In this document: one piece after another, positions 1 to 11,480 of the stretch | How positions within the stretch are numbered: position 1 is the stretch's first letter | Layout of the letters: each line of letters starts with the position of its first letter | Source of the DNA: Limonium bicolor | Lineage: Eukaryota; Streptophyta; Magnoliopsida; Caryophyllales; Plumbaginaceae | NCBI GenBank assembly: GCA_023374045.1 | Contig: CM041781.1 | Location: 146,746,982-146,810,981, forward strand | Length of the DNA: 64,000 nt | Direction: 5' to 3' | The notes under the pieces: model-generated | Databases searched by the model: none | Told to the model about the DNA's origin: nothing | What the model saw: only the letters and a program-made list of their open reading frames with translations | Translations under genes and position numbers: made by a program

Positions 1-876
1 ATTTGATCATGGATTCTCTTTGTGCGCTCCTTATAAATTCTGGAACTGTCACAGGCTTGCTCTCTGAGTTCTTCGAGTTCAGACAATTGAAATTTTCTTT
101 CTCTCCTGCAGTGTGTAGATCACAATTAAGGGCTTTCAATGCCCAGTAAGCTTTATGCTCTAATTCGACTAGAAGATGGCAGGCTTTTCCCTACACAAGC
201 TTGAACGGAGACATCCCTATAGGAGTCTTAAAAGCAGTCCGATATGCCCACAGAGCGTCATCCAGCTTAACTGACCAATCCTTCCTTGATGCATTTACAG
301 TCTTCTGCAAGATCCATTTTAGCTCACGATTAGTCACTTCTGCCAGACCATTATTTGGGGGTGGTAAGGTAATGCCACCTTGTGGGTCACCCCATATTTA
401 GTCATCAAGGAGTCGAAGGCTCGGTTGCAGAAGTGAGAGCCACCATCACTGATAATTGCCCTGGGCACCCCGAATCTTGTGAATATGTGTTTCTTCAGAA
501 ATTTCACCACTGTCTTAGCATCAGCAGTGTGGCATGGAATAGCTTCAACCCACTTCGAGACATAGTCCACAACTACTAGGATATATTGGTTTGCATGAGA
601 TGAGGGAAAAGGGCCCGTGAAATCTATGCCCCAAACATCAAAAAGTTTCACCTCAAGAATACCTTTCTGAGGCATCTCATGCTTTCTAGAGATGTTTCGC
701 ATCCTTTGACAGGCATCACAATGGGAACAGAAGTGGTGGACATCCTTATGTAGAGTGGGCCAAAAGAATCCACACTCTAATATTTTCGCAGTTGTTCTTG
801 TAAAACCATGATGGCCACCCGCATCTTTGCATGACAAAATTCTATTACACTCTAGATCTCCTGATCTGGAAGACAT
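1..876 (-). pseudogene. Integrase, broken (Athila-type)
   Basis: This would insert element cDNA into chromosomes. Near 720-800 the zinc-binding region is clear: GGHHGF, then CSHCDACQ. The core follows with IDFTGPFP (first Asp) and ISDGGSHF (second Asp). The Glu-bearing region lies after YHPQ, where a one-base loss near 336 throws the frame. Downstream codons can be followed in another frame to base 1, interrupted by a stop near 175. Junction codons with RNase H around 840-900 are also frameshifted. The gene continues beyond the left edge. It is certainly an integrase and certainly non-functional. Confidence 0.85.
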
Positions 877-903
877 CGCCTTATCAAACCATCAGCACAG
901 ATC

Positions 904-1326
904 CTAAACAGATAGGGATCCTCCCAGATATAGTGACGGGCTTCTGATAAGAATTTTTTTCTGATTGTAGCTGTAATCGTGAGGAATCAACCCAGAAGCA
1001 AGAAAGTTCGCCAAATCTGCATACCAAGGTTCTTTTACCTTTCCAATCATGAACACCGTCTCATCAGGAAAGAACTCATTGATTGAGATTCCATCATCAG
1101 GGATGTCAAGCATAGACAGGTGATCAGCAACTCCGTTCTGTTTCCCCTTTTTATCTACAACTTCCAAATTAAATTCCTGGAGAAGTAAGATCCACCTCAG
1201 AAGTCTTGGTTTCGATTCATTTTTCTGAAAAAGATACTTAAGGGCCGAATGATCGGTGTGGACAATCACCTTGCTTCCTAGCAGATATGGTCGTAACTTA
1301 TCCAGCGCGAATACCACATCTAACAA
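904..1326 (-). pseudogene. RNase H domain, broken (Athila-type)
   Basis: Part of the pol polyprotein; the domain degrades the RNA strand of the RNA-DNA hybrid. The segment contains [13 protein letters not shown] and [11 protein letters not shown], standard for gypsy RNase H, and ends in the linker toward integrase. It should be continuous with the RT to its right: the TTE at the end of the RT frame is followed by a stop (TAG) near 1328, which separates the two halves of the RNase H. The last part (near 930) has shifted frame relative to the integrase. It is one fragment of a dead pol gene. Confidence 0.8.
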
Positions 1327-1329
1327 CTC

Positions 1330-2364
1330 CTACTCTGTAGTAGTATAATTTTTCTGCACGTCTATCAAGGTCTTGCTAGCATAGGTGATTACTCTCAGCA
1401 TCTTATCTTTCTTCTGACATAATGCGGCGCCAACAGCATAGTCGCTCGCATCCGTCATGATTTCAAACGGTTCTGACCAATCTGGTGGGACCACAATTAG
1501 AGCTGAGCAGATCTTATCTTTGATGGTCTGAAAGGCTGTCAAGCACTCCTCAGTGAACTGGAAGTTGATATCCTTCTGAAGCAGGTCTGACAGGGGTTTC
1601 GCAATTTTTGAGAAGTCCTGAATAAATCTCCTGTAGAACCTTGCATGACCAAGGAATGATCTGACATCCTTCACTGAAGTCGGTGGGGGAAGCTTTTCTA
1701 TCACCTCCACCTTGGCTTTGTCTACCTGAATGCCCTCCTTAGAAACCTTATGACCCAGTACAATACCTTCCCATACCATAAAATGGCACTTCTCCCAGTT
1801 CAGTACGAGGTTCGTCTCCTCACATCTCCTCAATATCTTATCCAACGGTTCCAAGCACACCTCGAAACTCTGCCCATAAACTGAAAAATCATCCATAAAA
1901 ACTTCAATGCTCTTCTCAATGAAGTCATTGAAGATGGCCATCATACATCTCTGGAACGTCGCTGGAGCATTACAGAGGCCAAAAGGCATCCTCCTATATG
2001 TGAATGTCCCATATGGACAGGTAAAGGTAGTCTTCTCCTGGTCTTCTAGAGCGATAGGAATCTGGAAGTAGCCACTATAGCCATCGAGGAAGCAGTAAAA
2101 CTCTTGACCACCAAACGCTCCAACATTTGATCTATGAATGGGAGTGGAAAATAGTCTTTCCTGGTGGCATTGTTGAGGCGGCGGTAGTCGATACACATTC
2201 CCCAACCTGTTCTGCGTCTGGGGAACCATCTCACCCTTCTCATTGGGAACTGCCACGATCCCTCCTTTCTTTGGGACAACCTGGACTGAAGACACCCACT
2301 GGCTGTCAGATATCGGGTAGATGATGCCTTCATCAAGAAGCTTCAGCACTTCAGCTTTGACCAC
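1330..2364 (-). pseudogene. Reverse transcriptase plus start of RNase H, frameshifted
   Basis: Copies element RNA into cDNA. The palm is well preserved: GYSGYFQIPIA, TTFTCPYGTF, MPFGLCNAPATFQ and the catalytic FMDD (FMDDFSVYG), then the thumb with FLGHARFYRRFI and the connection with TDASDYAVGA. Between about 2050 and 2340 the correct frame switches: CIDYRRLNNATRKD and FPLPFIDQM are read in a second frame, so at least two indels break the fingers domain. FMDD rather than YIDD is usual for the Athila branch. The domain is recognisable with high confidence and cannot be translated as one protein. Confidence 0.88.
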
Positions 2365-2411
2365 TTCCTTTATATTTGGGATTTAATCTTCTCTGGGGAT
2401 GCCTCACTGCC

Positions 2412-3287
2412 TTATAATTCTCCTCCATATAAATCCGGTGGAGTGCAGAAACCCGGATTGATCCCTTTGATGTCAGCAACTGACCATCCCATGGCACTTT
2501 TATGCTTCTTTAGCACCTCCAGAAGTCTAGTTTCCTGCGAAATAGACAAAGATGCAGAGATAATAACAGGCAGGGTGCTACCCTCTGCCAAGAAAACATA
2601 TTTAAGATGGGAAGGGAGAGATTTGAGTTCAAGGGTAGGAGGCTTCTCTATTGAAGGTATAGGCCTTTGAATGGGTCGATCCAACTTTTGTACAGAGAGA
2701 GGAGGAGGAACGAAAGTATGACTTCCTTGATTTAGCTGTTGTACGACTGAGGCCATCTCAAAGCTTTCCTTGTCATCCTCAATGGATCGACTCAATACCT
2801 GCTCTAAAATGTCAGAACACTTAGACAAAGAATGAGAAGTATCAGTACTCCTATGGATGTAGTCATCCTCAAGATCATGAGAATTATTGATTAAATCAGC
2901 AGAGAAAACAGCATGAGAAGAAGTATTTTTCTGCATCATCTTATTAATATCAAAGCTTAATTCTTCATCATGAAACTTCAAGGTAATCTTTCCCTTGTCA
3001 ACATCTATAACAGTTTTTGCAGTTCTAAGGAAAGGTCTACCAAGAATCAGAGGTACCTCAACATCCTCATCCATGTCGAGGATCACAAAATGGGCTGGGA
3101 AGAAAAATTTACCCACACTAACCACTACATTTTCTACCATACCTCTTGGTGTTATCGATGATCTATCAGCTAACTGGAGTCTGAAATGAATGGGAACGAG
3201 CTCACCCGCATGAAGCTTTTTGAACATGGTGTATGGCATCAGGTTGATGCTTGCTCCTAGATCACAGAGACCGTATCCGCAATCCAT
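2412..3287 (-). pseudogene. Retropepsin-like aspartic protease and linker to RT
   Basis: Would cleave the Gag-Pol polyprotein. The active-site motif CDLGASINLMP lies at the start, with the flap region following and LILGRPFLRTA as the second conserved motif, then a Ser/Asp-rich linker of about 170 residues up to the RT start. DLGA rather than DTGA or DSGA is normal for Athila/Tat proteases. This is the longest open segment of the element (291 codons). A stop or frame change separates it from gag on one side and from RT near 2380 on the other. Confidence 0.82.
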
Positions 3288-3299
3288 GTCTCCAATCGA

Positions 3300-5290
3300 G
3301 AAGGGAATAATGGGCTGACTAGGATCACCACGCTTTGGGGGCAGCTTCTATAGGATAGCTGCTGAACAGGTTTCGGTCAGCTGGATGGTGTCCTTCTCCT
3401 TATATTTCCTCTTGTTCGAAAATAGATCCTTTACAAATTTAGCATAATTTGGCATTTGTTTAATCGCATCAATAAGAGGAATATTGATAGTCAGCTTTCG
3501 AAAGATGTCTAAATATTTTCCAAATTGTTCATCGAGCTCTCGCTCTTTGAGACAATTTGGAAAAGTCAGTTCTTTTGCAAGTGTCTTCCCTTTTGTATTT
3601 TTAACAACAGTTTATGTGAGGAAGAAGGAATAGGAGTCTGGGTCTCCTCATGTACTACCTCGGGAGGGGGGGATGCCCTGATAGTGCACCGGCGGTATTA
3701 GAAAGGGGCTCGGTCTCCTCATCAGTATGGTCTCCTGCCACTTTATCTTTGATTAAGTTCCTTCCACTTCTTAGGGTAACTGCTGCCAATTCTCCAAAAT
3801 CCTCGCAATCTGAGATCGATACTGCCTTCAATTGCTCCTTGGGATTGGTTTCTGCTTGGGAAGGCAGTGATCCAGACGGTCTCTGCTGTAAGAGGAACTG
3901 AGTCAACTGGCTCATCGTTCCCTACATCTCTACCATGGCATTCTCTAATTCCTGCTGACCAGCTGTCAGACTCTGGTTGATTGCATTTTGCTGCTCTTGA
4001 GAAGCCATCAATTTATCCACCATTTCCTTCAAACTGGCATTGTTTAAGCTCAATGAAGGTTGCTGAGCCTAAGACTGCTGTGGTCTGAATTGATTATACT
4101 GAGGCCTAACAAAACGGGTGGTCCTCCCTGGTTCGTCCTCTGAGGCTGCATCTGATGTGAATTTAGTGCATTGTTCGGATTTCCGTACCTGAGGTTTTGG
4201 TGCTGATTCTGCACCCAGGGTTGTCTGTTGTTGAATTGTCCTATGACATTGGCCTCCTCAATTTGCCTCATTTCGGCTACCAGTGGGCAGTCCTCGTAAT
4301 CGTGTGCATCACCACACTGAGAGCAGCAAAGTTCGTCGGCACTTGTAGATACTTTCTTGGCGGATTGCTTGGAGTTGGCCCCATTGTGAGTTGTTCGAGC
4401 ATTTTTGCCATGCTTCCCATCGTGGTTTTCAGTTGTGCTTGCTCGGCGGCTATCTGCTCTATCATCGGGTCCGGAGCTCGGGAAGAACTGTGTCCTATTG
4501 AGAATACTCTGCCCCCATTGCTGCTCCATTGGCGAAGCTCCTCACAGTAGGACTCCATAGATGCCATGAAATCCTCCCCGCTTTTTGCTAGTAGGCCTCC
4601 TAGGGCAGCTCTTATCTCGCCTCTATTTCATCTTTTAGCCGTTGGAAGAAATCCTTGGCCAATGAGGTGATATCCTGACCATGGTTTTAGGGCACTTTGG
4701 CGGAGTAGTTCTTTGAATCGGTCCCACGCCTCGCAGACTGTCTCGCTACTCATCTGTCTGAATGCCATCAGGTCGGCAATCATTTGTTGTGTCCTGGAGA
4801 TGGGAATGTACTTCATGTAGAATTTATCCATCATCTGCTCCCAGGTGGTAATGATGTCTGGCGGTAGTCGATAGAACCATTTCGAAGCTTCTCCAGATAG
4901 GTTTGTGCTGGAATAGGCTCAGTCTGGCATACTCCTCCAATCCTTGTGATAAACCCAGGGAGTCCAAGTGCACTAGAAATCGATGTAGGGGTCGGCACCT
5001 GAAAAGGTTCCTGCAAGGTGGTTTCGAACAGCATTGGATTGGTGGGGAGTTTTTATCTTCTGCCAATCTGCCATTAGCTCTACAGTTAGGTCCGGTAGAA
5101 CCACTGGACCTCTTCTTGGTGTGCTGGTGGTCTGTTTATTCTTCCCATCGTATACTGGGCGATTGGGCCTCCTCCAAGCTGGTCATGGTTTGTTTCATGT
5201 TGAAATCAAGCTGCCTTCTTGCTCTCAGAGCTTGGAGGTAGACTCTCTCGATTTCGGGGTCGAAGTCTGTATCCGGGGGACCAGTTGAAC
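3300..5290 (-). pseudogene. Gag, broken into several frames (Athila-type)
   Basis: Structural protein of the virus-like particle. Matrix/capsid-like text (KFYMKYIPISRTQQ, then FRQMSSETVCEAWDRFKELL) lies near 4640-4830, a Gln-rich region near 4050-4200, and one zinc knuckle CSQCGDAHDYEDC (CX2CX3HX4C) near 4280-4330. At least four frame changes and several stops break it. The start is uncertain; coding-like sequence begins around 5290, just after an A-rich leader. Several overlapping frames here are fragments of the same gene, not separate genes. Confidence 0.75.
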
Positions 5291-5592
5291 ACGTTATGCC
5301 ATCACTTGGTGCTTATAATCAGCCAGAGAGAAGGAACAAATGCGTGGAATTTAGAACTAAAGTAGACAAGGAAATAATTTGAAATAACTAAGAAATGAAC
5401 TTATAGTACTTGAAAATTAAATGACAGAAAAATTATAACTGAAATTAAATGACAGTAATGAAAAACAATTGTATAAAATGGCACACAAAATAAATTAACT
5501 TAAGACAAAAATAAATTACAAAAAATAATCATAAACAGGGTGTTGCAATAAAGTAACGAATTAACCAAGGCTAGGGACTAGACAAAGTCAAG
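5291..5592 (-). other. Untranslated leader of the Athila-type element
   Basis: AT-rich stretch between the gag remnant and the PBS. It contains short repeats of ATTAAATGACAG type and no open frame. I see nothing else in it. Confidence 0.6.
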
Positions 5593-5610
5593 TCCCCGGC
5601 AACGGCACCA
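5593..5610 (-). promoter_or_regulatory. Primer binding site, Asp-tRNA type
   Basis: On the minus strand the sequence is TGGTGCCGTTGCCGGGGA. This is one base from the usual TGGCGCCGTTGCCGGGGA of Athila/Tat elements. It starts three bases after the LTR end at 5614, the expected spacing. It fixes both orientation and the LTR border. Confidence 0.85.
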
Positions 5611-6806
5611 TTTTGCAAACAGTTAAAATTGATGTATTAAAAACTAAGAAATAATCCTAGAAATCAACAATCAATAGACCGTCAGGTTGCAAAATCCCGG
5701 TCGAAATAGTATAGCATTTTAGAAGCGACCAGGTGTCAATCCACGGGACTTGAGGTAAGTAAGCCTAGCCTAAGACAATGGGTAATTCAAAAGGGGATTG
5801 TTGGTTTTGGGGTTTATTAGATAACAAGAAAGTAAATAGCAGATAAATTAAATTGATAGATTTAGGAGTGTGAATGGTACTCTAGGTTCAGGAGTTGTTT
5901 CATTAGCTAGTTTCTGCATATTCTACTACTTAAACGGAGACTTGGATCGGCTTGTAATTCTCAATTATCTATTCTGTATAAGTCCTAATTCCAGATAGCT
6001 CATTTAGACAGGGCATGCAGTTCTAGTCTAGACTTTAGCAAGTATATCTAGATGGTTTTATTGCACATAATTACTAGTCTAGTTTGGTCCGGACTAAAGC
6101 TCCTAGTGGCTAATGTAATCTATCCGATTGCAATTATCACAGGTAACAGGTAATAGGACCATCGATGCTAATCACCTTATCTGATCATAACATGATTCTT
6201 GGGCTTATAATAAATTCATGACGTTTATTAAAAGCACTTAAAAAGCATTAACCTGAACAATCCAAATAGTCTCAATAAAGCAGTAAAATAATGCAGAGTT
6301 TAACTAATTACTACATCCCTTCCCCTAGAGTATATCCTCTTAGCTAGACATAGCGATTATAATCATAAATGAGAGAGAGAGTTGAGAGAAATCATCTGTT
6401 ACGAAGATCTTCTTGCTCGCTCTGCCCTTTGTCCTTGTGCTATGCTGGCTGGGAGGTTGGATTTGGTGATAATGGAGTGAATCTGGTGAAATGGGGTGAA
6501 AGTGGAACTTTTTGGGTGAGTTTGTGAGACATTCGGATGGGGTGGGTCGGACAGCAATCCGGACACAATCCGGACGCGATATTTTGTGCAACGTGTGTGC
6601 GGAAGCTGATGTGTGATTTTTGTGTGAAAGAATTGGGATAAAAACGTGAATGATATGAAGTATGTTTGTATTTGAGTGTAGGTATGGAGATGGAGTACGG
6701 AGGATTATTATGAGGATGAGCAGATGAATGGAATGAGAGATGGAGGAGGATGAAGAGAGGTGTGGACGAATGTCTAGTCTGAATTGGAATGAAGGCTGGG
6801 GAAGGG

Positions 6807-6814
6807 TTTAAATA
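6807..6814 (-). promoter_or_regulatory. TATA-like box in LTR
   Basis: TATTTAAA flanked by CC on both sides, about 590 nt inside the inferred U3 border. This is the best core-promoter candidate in this LTR, placed by motif only. Confidence 0.4.
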
Positions 6815-6974
6815 GGCTTAGGATTAAACATAGCTTAGTGGTGAGTTGGGTAGGCGTTTGATTGAGCGGGGAACTAGCTTAATTTAGACAGAGTATGGGT
6901 TTAATCGGCAGATAATTGCGCCGAAAGCAACAATTATCAGCGCGCATGATTTTTATTTTTAATCTCTGTGTGAC

Positions 6975-7330
6975 GTCCGCGTTTGAGTCCGTATACGGAC
7001 AAGGGTGTCTTGACGAGATCTACACGCGTCCGTGTATCTGTCTGTGTGCGGACATGGCTGTCCTAGCGAGATTAACTTCTGTCCGCGTTTGAGTCTGCAT
7101 TGCGGACATGACTGTCCTGGGTAGATCTGTGAGCGTCCGCATCTGCGTCCGTGTTTCGGACAAGGGACAGAAGGAGCTGTCCGCTTTTCTGTCTGTTTTC
7201 CGGATGCGTTTGAAGTTGCAAGCGTCCGTGAATTAGTCTGTTCTGCGGACGTGAGTGTAGAAAGAGGGAAACTCGATCTAGAGCTGTCCGCTTCTGTTTT
7301 GTGTCTGCCCGTCAGGACACATATCCGGAC
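6975..7330. repeat. Seven-copy GTCCGC...GCGGAC palindrome array
   Basis: Units begin near 6975, 7028, 7081, 7135, 7179, 7224 and 7286, spaced 44-62 bp. Each has GTCCG(C/T), about 15-18 nt of spacer, then (G)CGGAC, so each unit can form a hairpin. The array is much richer in GC and CpG than the rest of the LTR. Confidence 0.75.
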
Positions 7331-7499
7331 ATGTGTAAATTTTCCTCTTTTTGTTCCAAAAGCTCTAAACTCCTTTCTAATCACGTCCTAAGCCAAAATA
7401 ACATGAAAACAAGAAGGTAAATGCATAAATCTAAGTAAAAGATATGGAAAACAAGGGTTTAAAGCACTCAAAAGATAGATCAATAACCAGTGCATTAGC

Positions 7500-8847
7500 G
7501 CCCTTCTGTGCACCTCGGGATCCATGTCCCGGCGAGGTCTGCTGGGCCTGGGCATCTCCAGATGCAACCTTCTTGCCTTCTCACTGTTTGTAGCTCTGGT
7601 GGCTACCCTTAGACTTGTTAGGGCACTCATATGACCGGTGACCCATCTTCTGCCAACTATAGCACTTCACCTCTTGACCCTGGCAATCTGTGTCGGGGTG
7701 GTCATTCTTGCAGTACTTGCAACTATAGGCATGGTCGTCATTGATTCTCCCCGACCGGAACCAGAACCTAAAGTTTGGAAGTTAGTGGTGCTCAGTGTGC
7801 TAGTGATAATTTTAGCTATGTATGGAATTGAAATTACAGTCTTACCCTTACCCTCAGTGTGCTAGTGATAATTGTAGAGGCTGAGCTGCCTTGCCTTTCT
7901 CAGCATAGGCACTGCTATCTCCGGGGGTACTCTTTTGTGGCGGGTGGGTGTACTTTCCCTTTTTCTTCAAGCCCTTGTTCTGATTTTGCTCATCAGAACA
8001 GTTACCCTTGCCGCTAGTCTTGCGCTTAAGCGCGTTCTCCTCGTCCCTCAACTGGATGGTAATTTCAACTCTCGAGGCGGCATGGTAACACTCCTGAAAT
8101 ATAGGTTATTAGATGGTTTCTTTGCATATTAAGGTGTTAATTGGTATTGACTACGACATTAAGGATTTAAATCGTTGTTTACCTGAAGGGAGGTAAACCT
8201 AGTGTAACCCATGCCATACTAGAGGCGATGGCTCAGGCCGTCATAGAAGCGGTCGACCAAGACCTGGCCAGTATACCCTAGATCTGGTAGCAGTCAGAGG
8301 ATAGAGGTGAAGGTGGTGTAATACTCATCATCGACGATCATCTTGTCTGTCATCCTTAAGGCATCCAGCTCGAGCCGCTTCTTGTTTTAACTTGCTTCAG
8401 ATAGTATTTGGCTCGGAGAAGAGAAGTAAAGGCATTCCAGTCGAATGCGGGGTCAGCGACGTACTCATCCTTGACCAGCTTCCCCAGTCCATGGCAGCAC
8501 CCTTCAGATAGTAGGCGCGCTATCCTCACACTCATTCCTGTAGAAGCCTCGAGGATCTCGAAGGCTGTCTCCATCTCGGAGATATAAGCCTCGAGCTTAG
8601 CCGGGTCGTTCTCGCCCTTGAAGCATGCGGGTGGAAGATCAGCTACGGCTTTTACCCAATTCATTCTCTTGAGGTGGGGCGGGTTGTTTGTTACTGTTGT
8701 TGTTGTTTCTGCTGGGTTTGCTGAATGGCCGCTATAACCTGTGGTAGCATCTACGCTACCACGGCACGCGACGATCTCTGCTATCGTCTGCGTGCCCGGC
8801 TCGTCAGTGGACTCTCCACGAGGTCGGCCTCAGCCTCTTCCTGACAT
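7500..8847 (-). pseudogene. Gag of element X with two zinc knuckles and a candidate intron
   Basis: Capsid-type Gag of a Ty3/gypsy element. The start ATG is at 8847 and begins MSGRG followed by a stop, with GRPRGESTDEPGTQ beyond it (apparently CGA to TGA). A frame change follows in a Gln-rich stretch near 8720. The capsid core is clear at 8356-8664: CFKGENDPAKLEAYI...FEILEAST. It continues with ELDALRMTDK and stops in SIL* and HRL*. At 8182 the frame meets a GT...AG insert and resumes at 8093 with ECYHAASRVE. The C-terminus has knuckle 1 CKYCKNDHPDTDC and knuckle 2 CYSWQKMGHRSYEC, whose second Cys is replaced by Trp. The same arrangement occurs in element Y. Confidence 0.75.
8094..8182 (-). 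other. Candidate intron in gag of element X (89 nt)
   Basis: On the minus strand the exon ends ...CTTCAG, the insert begins GTAAAC, is AT-rich, and ends TATTTCAG; coding resumes GAGTGTTACCAT. Removing it joins the two gag halves in phase 0 (LQ|EC). An 83-nt insert lies at the homologous codon in element Y (51901-51983). Confidence 0.6.
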
Positions 8848-9052
8848 TTGAACAAGCATTTAACTCACATTAGGTACTGTGGCCACAAGGTCTTGGTTTC
8901 AAACAATTGTATCGTCCTTTCGGACGTTCAAGGCCTCCGTTCTCATTAACGGTCATTTAAGTTAGGCATCTACTTTTCCGTTCCTAAACGGGTTGTAATC
9001 CTAACTCGGTAATCACTACACTTAGTAATTTTATCTATCAGAGTGTGACTAC

Positions 9053-9065
9053 GCTCTGATTCCAC
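9053..9065 (-). promoter_or_regulatory. Primer binding site of element X, initiator-Met type
   Basis: On the minus strand GTGGAATCAGAGC, one base from the usual GTGGTATCAGAGC, four bases after the LTR end ...GGGTGTTACA at 9070. Confidence 0.7.
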
Positions 9066-9069
9066 TTTT

Positions 9070-9333
9070 TGTAACACCCTACCGCTAATCCTCTAATCAT
9101 CGCCTAATCACCTTGGTCATTAAACTAGTCACAGCGGAAATTTAAACTGATCGGCGGTGATACATGCCAATAGTCGCCCTTGCGACTAACAAGGCCTAAA
9201 CTACCAATAGTTACGGTCTGATAAATATAATTACCAAGTTCTTTATAAACATTCATAACAACAACTTCCACTACAAAGGATTACCGAGTATCTAAATGCA
9301 TAGTTTCATTACATCAAATCTCGAATCCAACAC
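9070..9333 (-). repeat. LTR of element X (3' part), interrupted by Z
   Basis: Begins TGTAACACCC on the plus strand, the complement of an LTR 3' end, and shares AGTCACAGCGGAAA and TTACGGTCTGAT with related LTRs. It stops at the TSD AACAC (9329-9333); the second TSD copy is 40667-40671 and the flank continues at 40672. How far the LTR extends beyond 40672 is not clear. Confidence 0.65.
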
Positions 9334-11480
9334 TAAAATACCCTGAACCTAATTAGGGTGATTAAATTACTCTAATATGATATTTAAGGGCCTAAAAGGG
9401 CCTAAGGAATTTTGGTAAAGAAAATAAATCCAAAAGAAAGAGAAAAACGCCTAAAAGTGAAAAACGCTAAATTGAGCATTATGTGACCGTAGGAGGAATA
9501 CGACCTCGACAAGGGTCTTAGATGGATTTCCAAGGCTTAAGAATGCCTAATTAAAATACGGGAACAATTCCTGAAGAAAACGGATCCATAAAATGAATAA
9601 AAATGCTAATAAAGCTTTAGCGCACGTTTTTTGAGAAAACCCGAAAACGTGACTTTGAGTGGTCAAAAGAACCCATAACAATTAGTTCCTCAAATAACTA
9701 TAATTAAACATTAATGGAAGCTTAAGAACCATTAAATTAAAGAAACGAGAAAATTCCGGGAAATATGCCCGGTCATTGAATAGTGCTAAACCGGGTAAAT
9801 CAATGAGTGTTTTCTGTAAAAAAATGAAAAACGCTCCCAGACATGTGACTATGTGGGGCCGGTTTTAGGAAGGAAATCATCCACACACACACACACACTT
9901 AACTAATTAAAATAAGAAAGGGAGAAAAAGTAAGAAGGAAAAGAAAAAGTACAAAAAGTAAAACACCCTCTCTCCTCCTTCATTTCTCTTTTCCCTCCTC
10001 TTTTTCCTTCTTCTTCCCTCACCAGCCATCCTCCCCCTTCCATCTCTGCTGGAACCGATATTGAAGGAGCAACCATGGCTTCTCCTCCTTCTTTGCCTTG
10101 CCCAAGCTTCATTAAAGCTCAAAACACAAAAATAACCACATATTCTTCTTCCTCTCATCATTCTCTATCTTCCTCTCTTTTCAAATTCCCAAAAGGATGA
10201 ACTTCACCTCCATGGGTTTTGGCCATTTGAAGAGAAAATCACATCTTCTTGAAGTTTGGAGGCTTCTCTTCAAAAAGGTAAAAAGATTCAAGAGAAGAAC
10301 TCATTTTCCCCATTTTCTTGCCTTGTCCGATTTTTGGCTACTCTTAATGCCTTGTTATTTCTTTGTGGAGCATGCATTCAAGCCTCCAATGGTGGGTTGG
10401 AACCCGTCTTTGATTCTTGACCAAAAGCCCATCTTAGGGTTTCAAGGTAATTCCCCATTTTTGTGCTATAAGCACTTTCTCTTGCTTCCTAGCTTAATTA
10501 ATAAGCATGGGTGTATTAATTAGTGCCTAATTCCCCATTTGGGTGTTGAATTTGAGGTTGGCAAATGGTTTGCCTACTTGGCCGATTTTGACCAAGAAAG
10601 AGGAGAGGAGAAGCTTAGAAACAAAGAATGGAGAATTAAGGTAATTAAGCTACCCTAATGTTATTTTGAATACTTAGGAATTTGGGATAGGGAAATCTAA
10701 TAAAAGAATCAAAAATGTGATAGAAATGTGTTTGGTTAAAGTTAGAGAGAATTTGTGAATTGTTGTGTGGATTAAGGGCCTTAGAGCCAAGTGATTTGAA
10801 ATATGTTATTACTGTTGTTGGGCAAAATTTAAATGTGTATTATGTGCTGGTAGGACCCCATGTGGATGTGGCTAGTGAATGAATTAGGAAATGGATGAAA
10901 TGATGCTTTGGGCAATGTTAATATTGTGGGGAGGTTGTGGCAAAATTTTAGTAGAAGTAAAGTGTTTTAGGTGTTGTTATGATTGAGAACAACCTAGGGG
11001 ATTAACTAGGTGTTGTAAGAGATTCATTTGGGATAGTTAACCACCCTTGAATAGGGAAGTAAGATATGGAAAAGGAAGGGTAAAAATCTATAGCAAAAGA
11101 GGGAGTAGTGCATTTGATTTCTAAGAAAAAGGTTTAGTATGCATAACCTTGAAAAATGGAGTATGGACTTGAGTCTGTAATTGCAAATGCTTGAGAAGGT
11201 TTAGGAATGGTCAAATGAGTTGAGAGTATGGTAAACCATTTTGAGGAAGTTTAGAAATGCACAAGGGTGCAAAATGCAAAATGTGTGAATGGAAGTTCAT
11301 AGAAATTGAGCAAGAATGGAGTATGAGTATGACCAATGATTTGAAGAGGTTTAAGGAGTGTTTTAGGGTGTTTAAACATGTAGAAAACGTGTGGAAAAGG
11401 TTAGGGAAGGATTGGGTGAGAATTGAAGTGAATTTGGAAGTCAAAATGAGGAGTTAAACACTTTGGAAAATTGGTTCTAT

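Larger units (their letters stand above)
1..7400 (-). mobile_element. Athila-lineage Ty3/gypsy LTR retrotransposon, partial
   Basis: Read on the minus strand the order is 5' LTR, PBS, gag, protease, RT, RNase H, integrase, and it runs off the left window edge, so the 3' LTR and PPT are not seen. The RT catalytic motif FMDD followed by FSVYG, the protease motif DLGAS and an Asp-tRNA-type PBS are typical of Athila/Tat non-chromodomain gypsy elements. No chromodomain is visible. Every coding module carries frameshifts or stops, so the copy is dead. The right border near 7400 is approximate: no clean TG end and no TSD partner can be checked from here. Confidence 0.85.
5614..7400 (-). repeat. 5' LTR of the Athila-type element
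   Basis: The LTR ends (minus strand) in ...TTTGCA immediately before the PBS. The far border near 7400 is inferred from where the X gag text resumes. A TATA-like TATTTAAA lies at 6807-6814 on the minus strand, and a GC-rich tandem array at 6975-7330. The 3' LTR is outside the window, so the length cannot be confirmed. Confidence 0.65.
7401..9333 (-). mobile_element. Element X: gypsy-type element fragment (gag, PBS, partial LTR)
   Basis: On the minus strand a partial LTR (9070-9333), a PBS (9053-9065) and a decayed gag follow one another. The left side is cut by the Athila-type element and the LTR is interrupted at 9333 by insertion of Z; the flank resumes at 40672. No pol is visible inside the window. 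The LTR start TGTAACACCC and motifs such as CAGCGGAAAT and CGGTCTGATA are shared with the LTRs of S2, S3, Z and Y. Confidence 0.7.

Noticed and set aside
7638..7865. Hydrophobic 75-codon plus-strand frame
   Set aside because: It is antisense to the zinc-knuckle part of X gag.
10197..10523. 108-codon frame in Z's 5' LTR as a protein gene
   Set aside because: The 3' LTR copy and S1 diverge and stop after 14-28 codons; at most a leader ORF.
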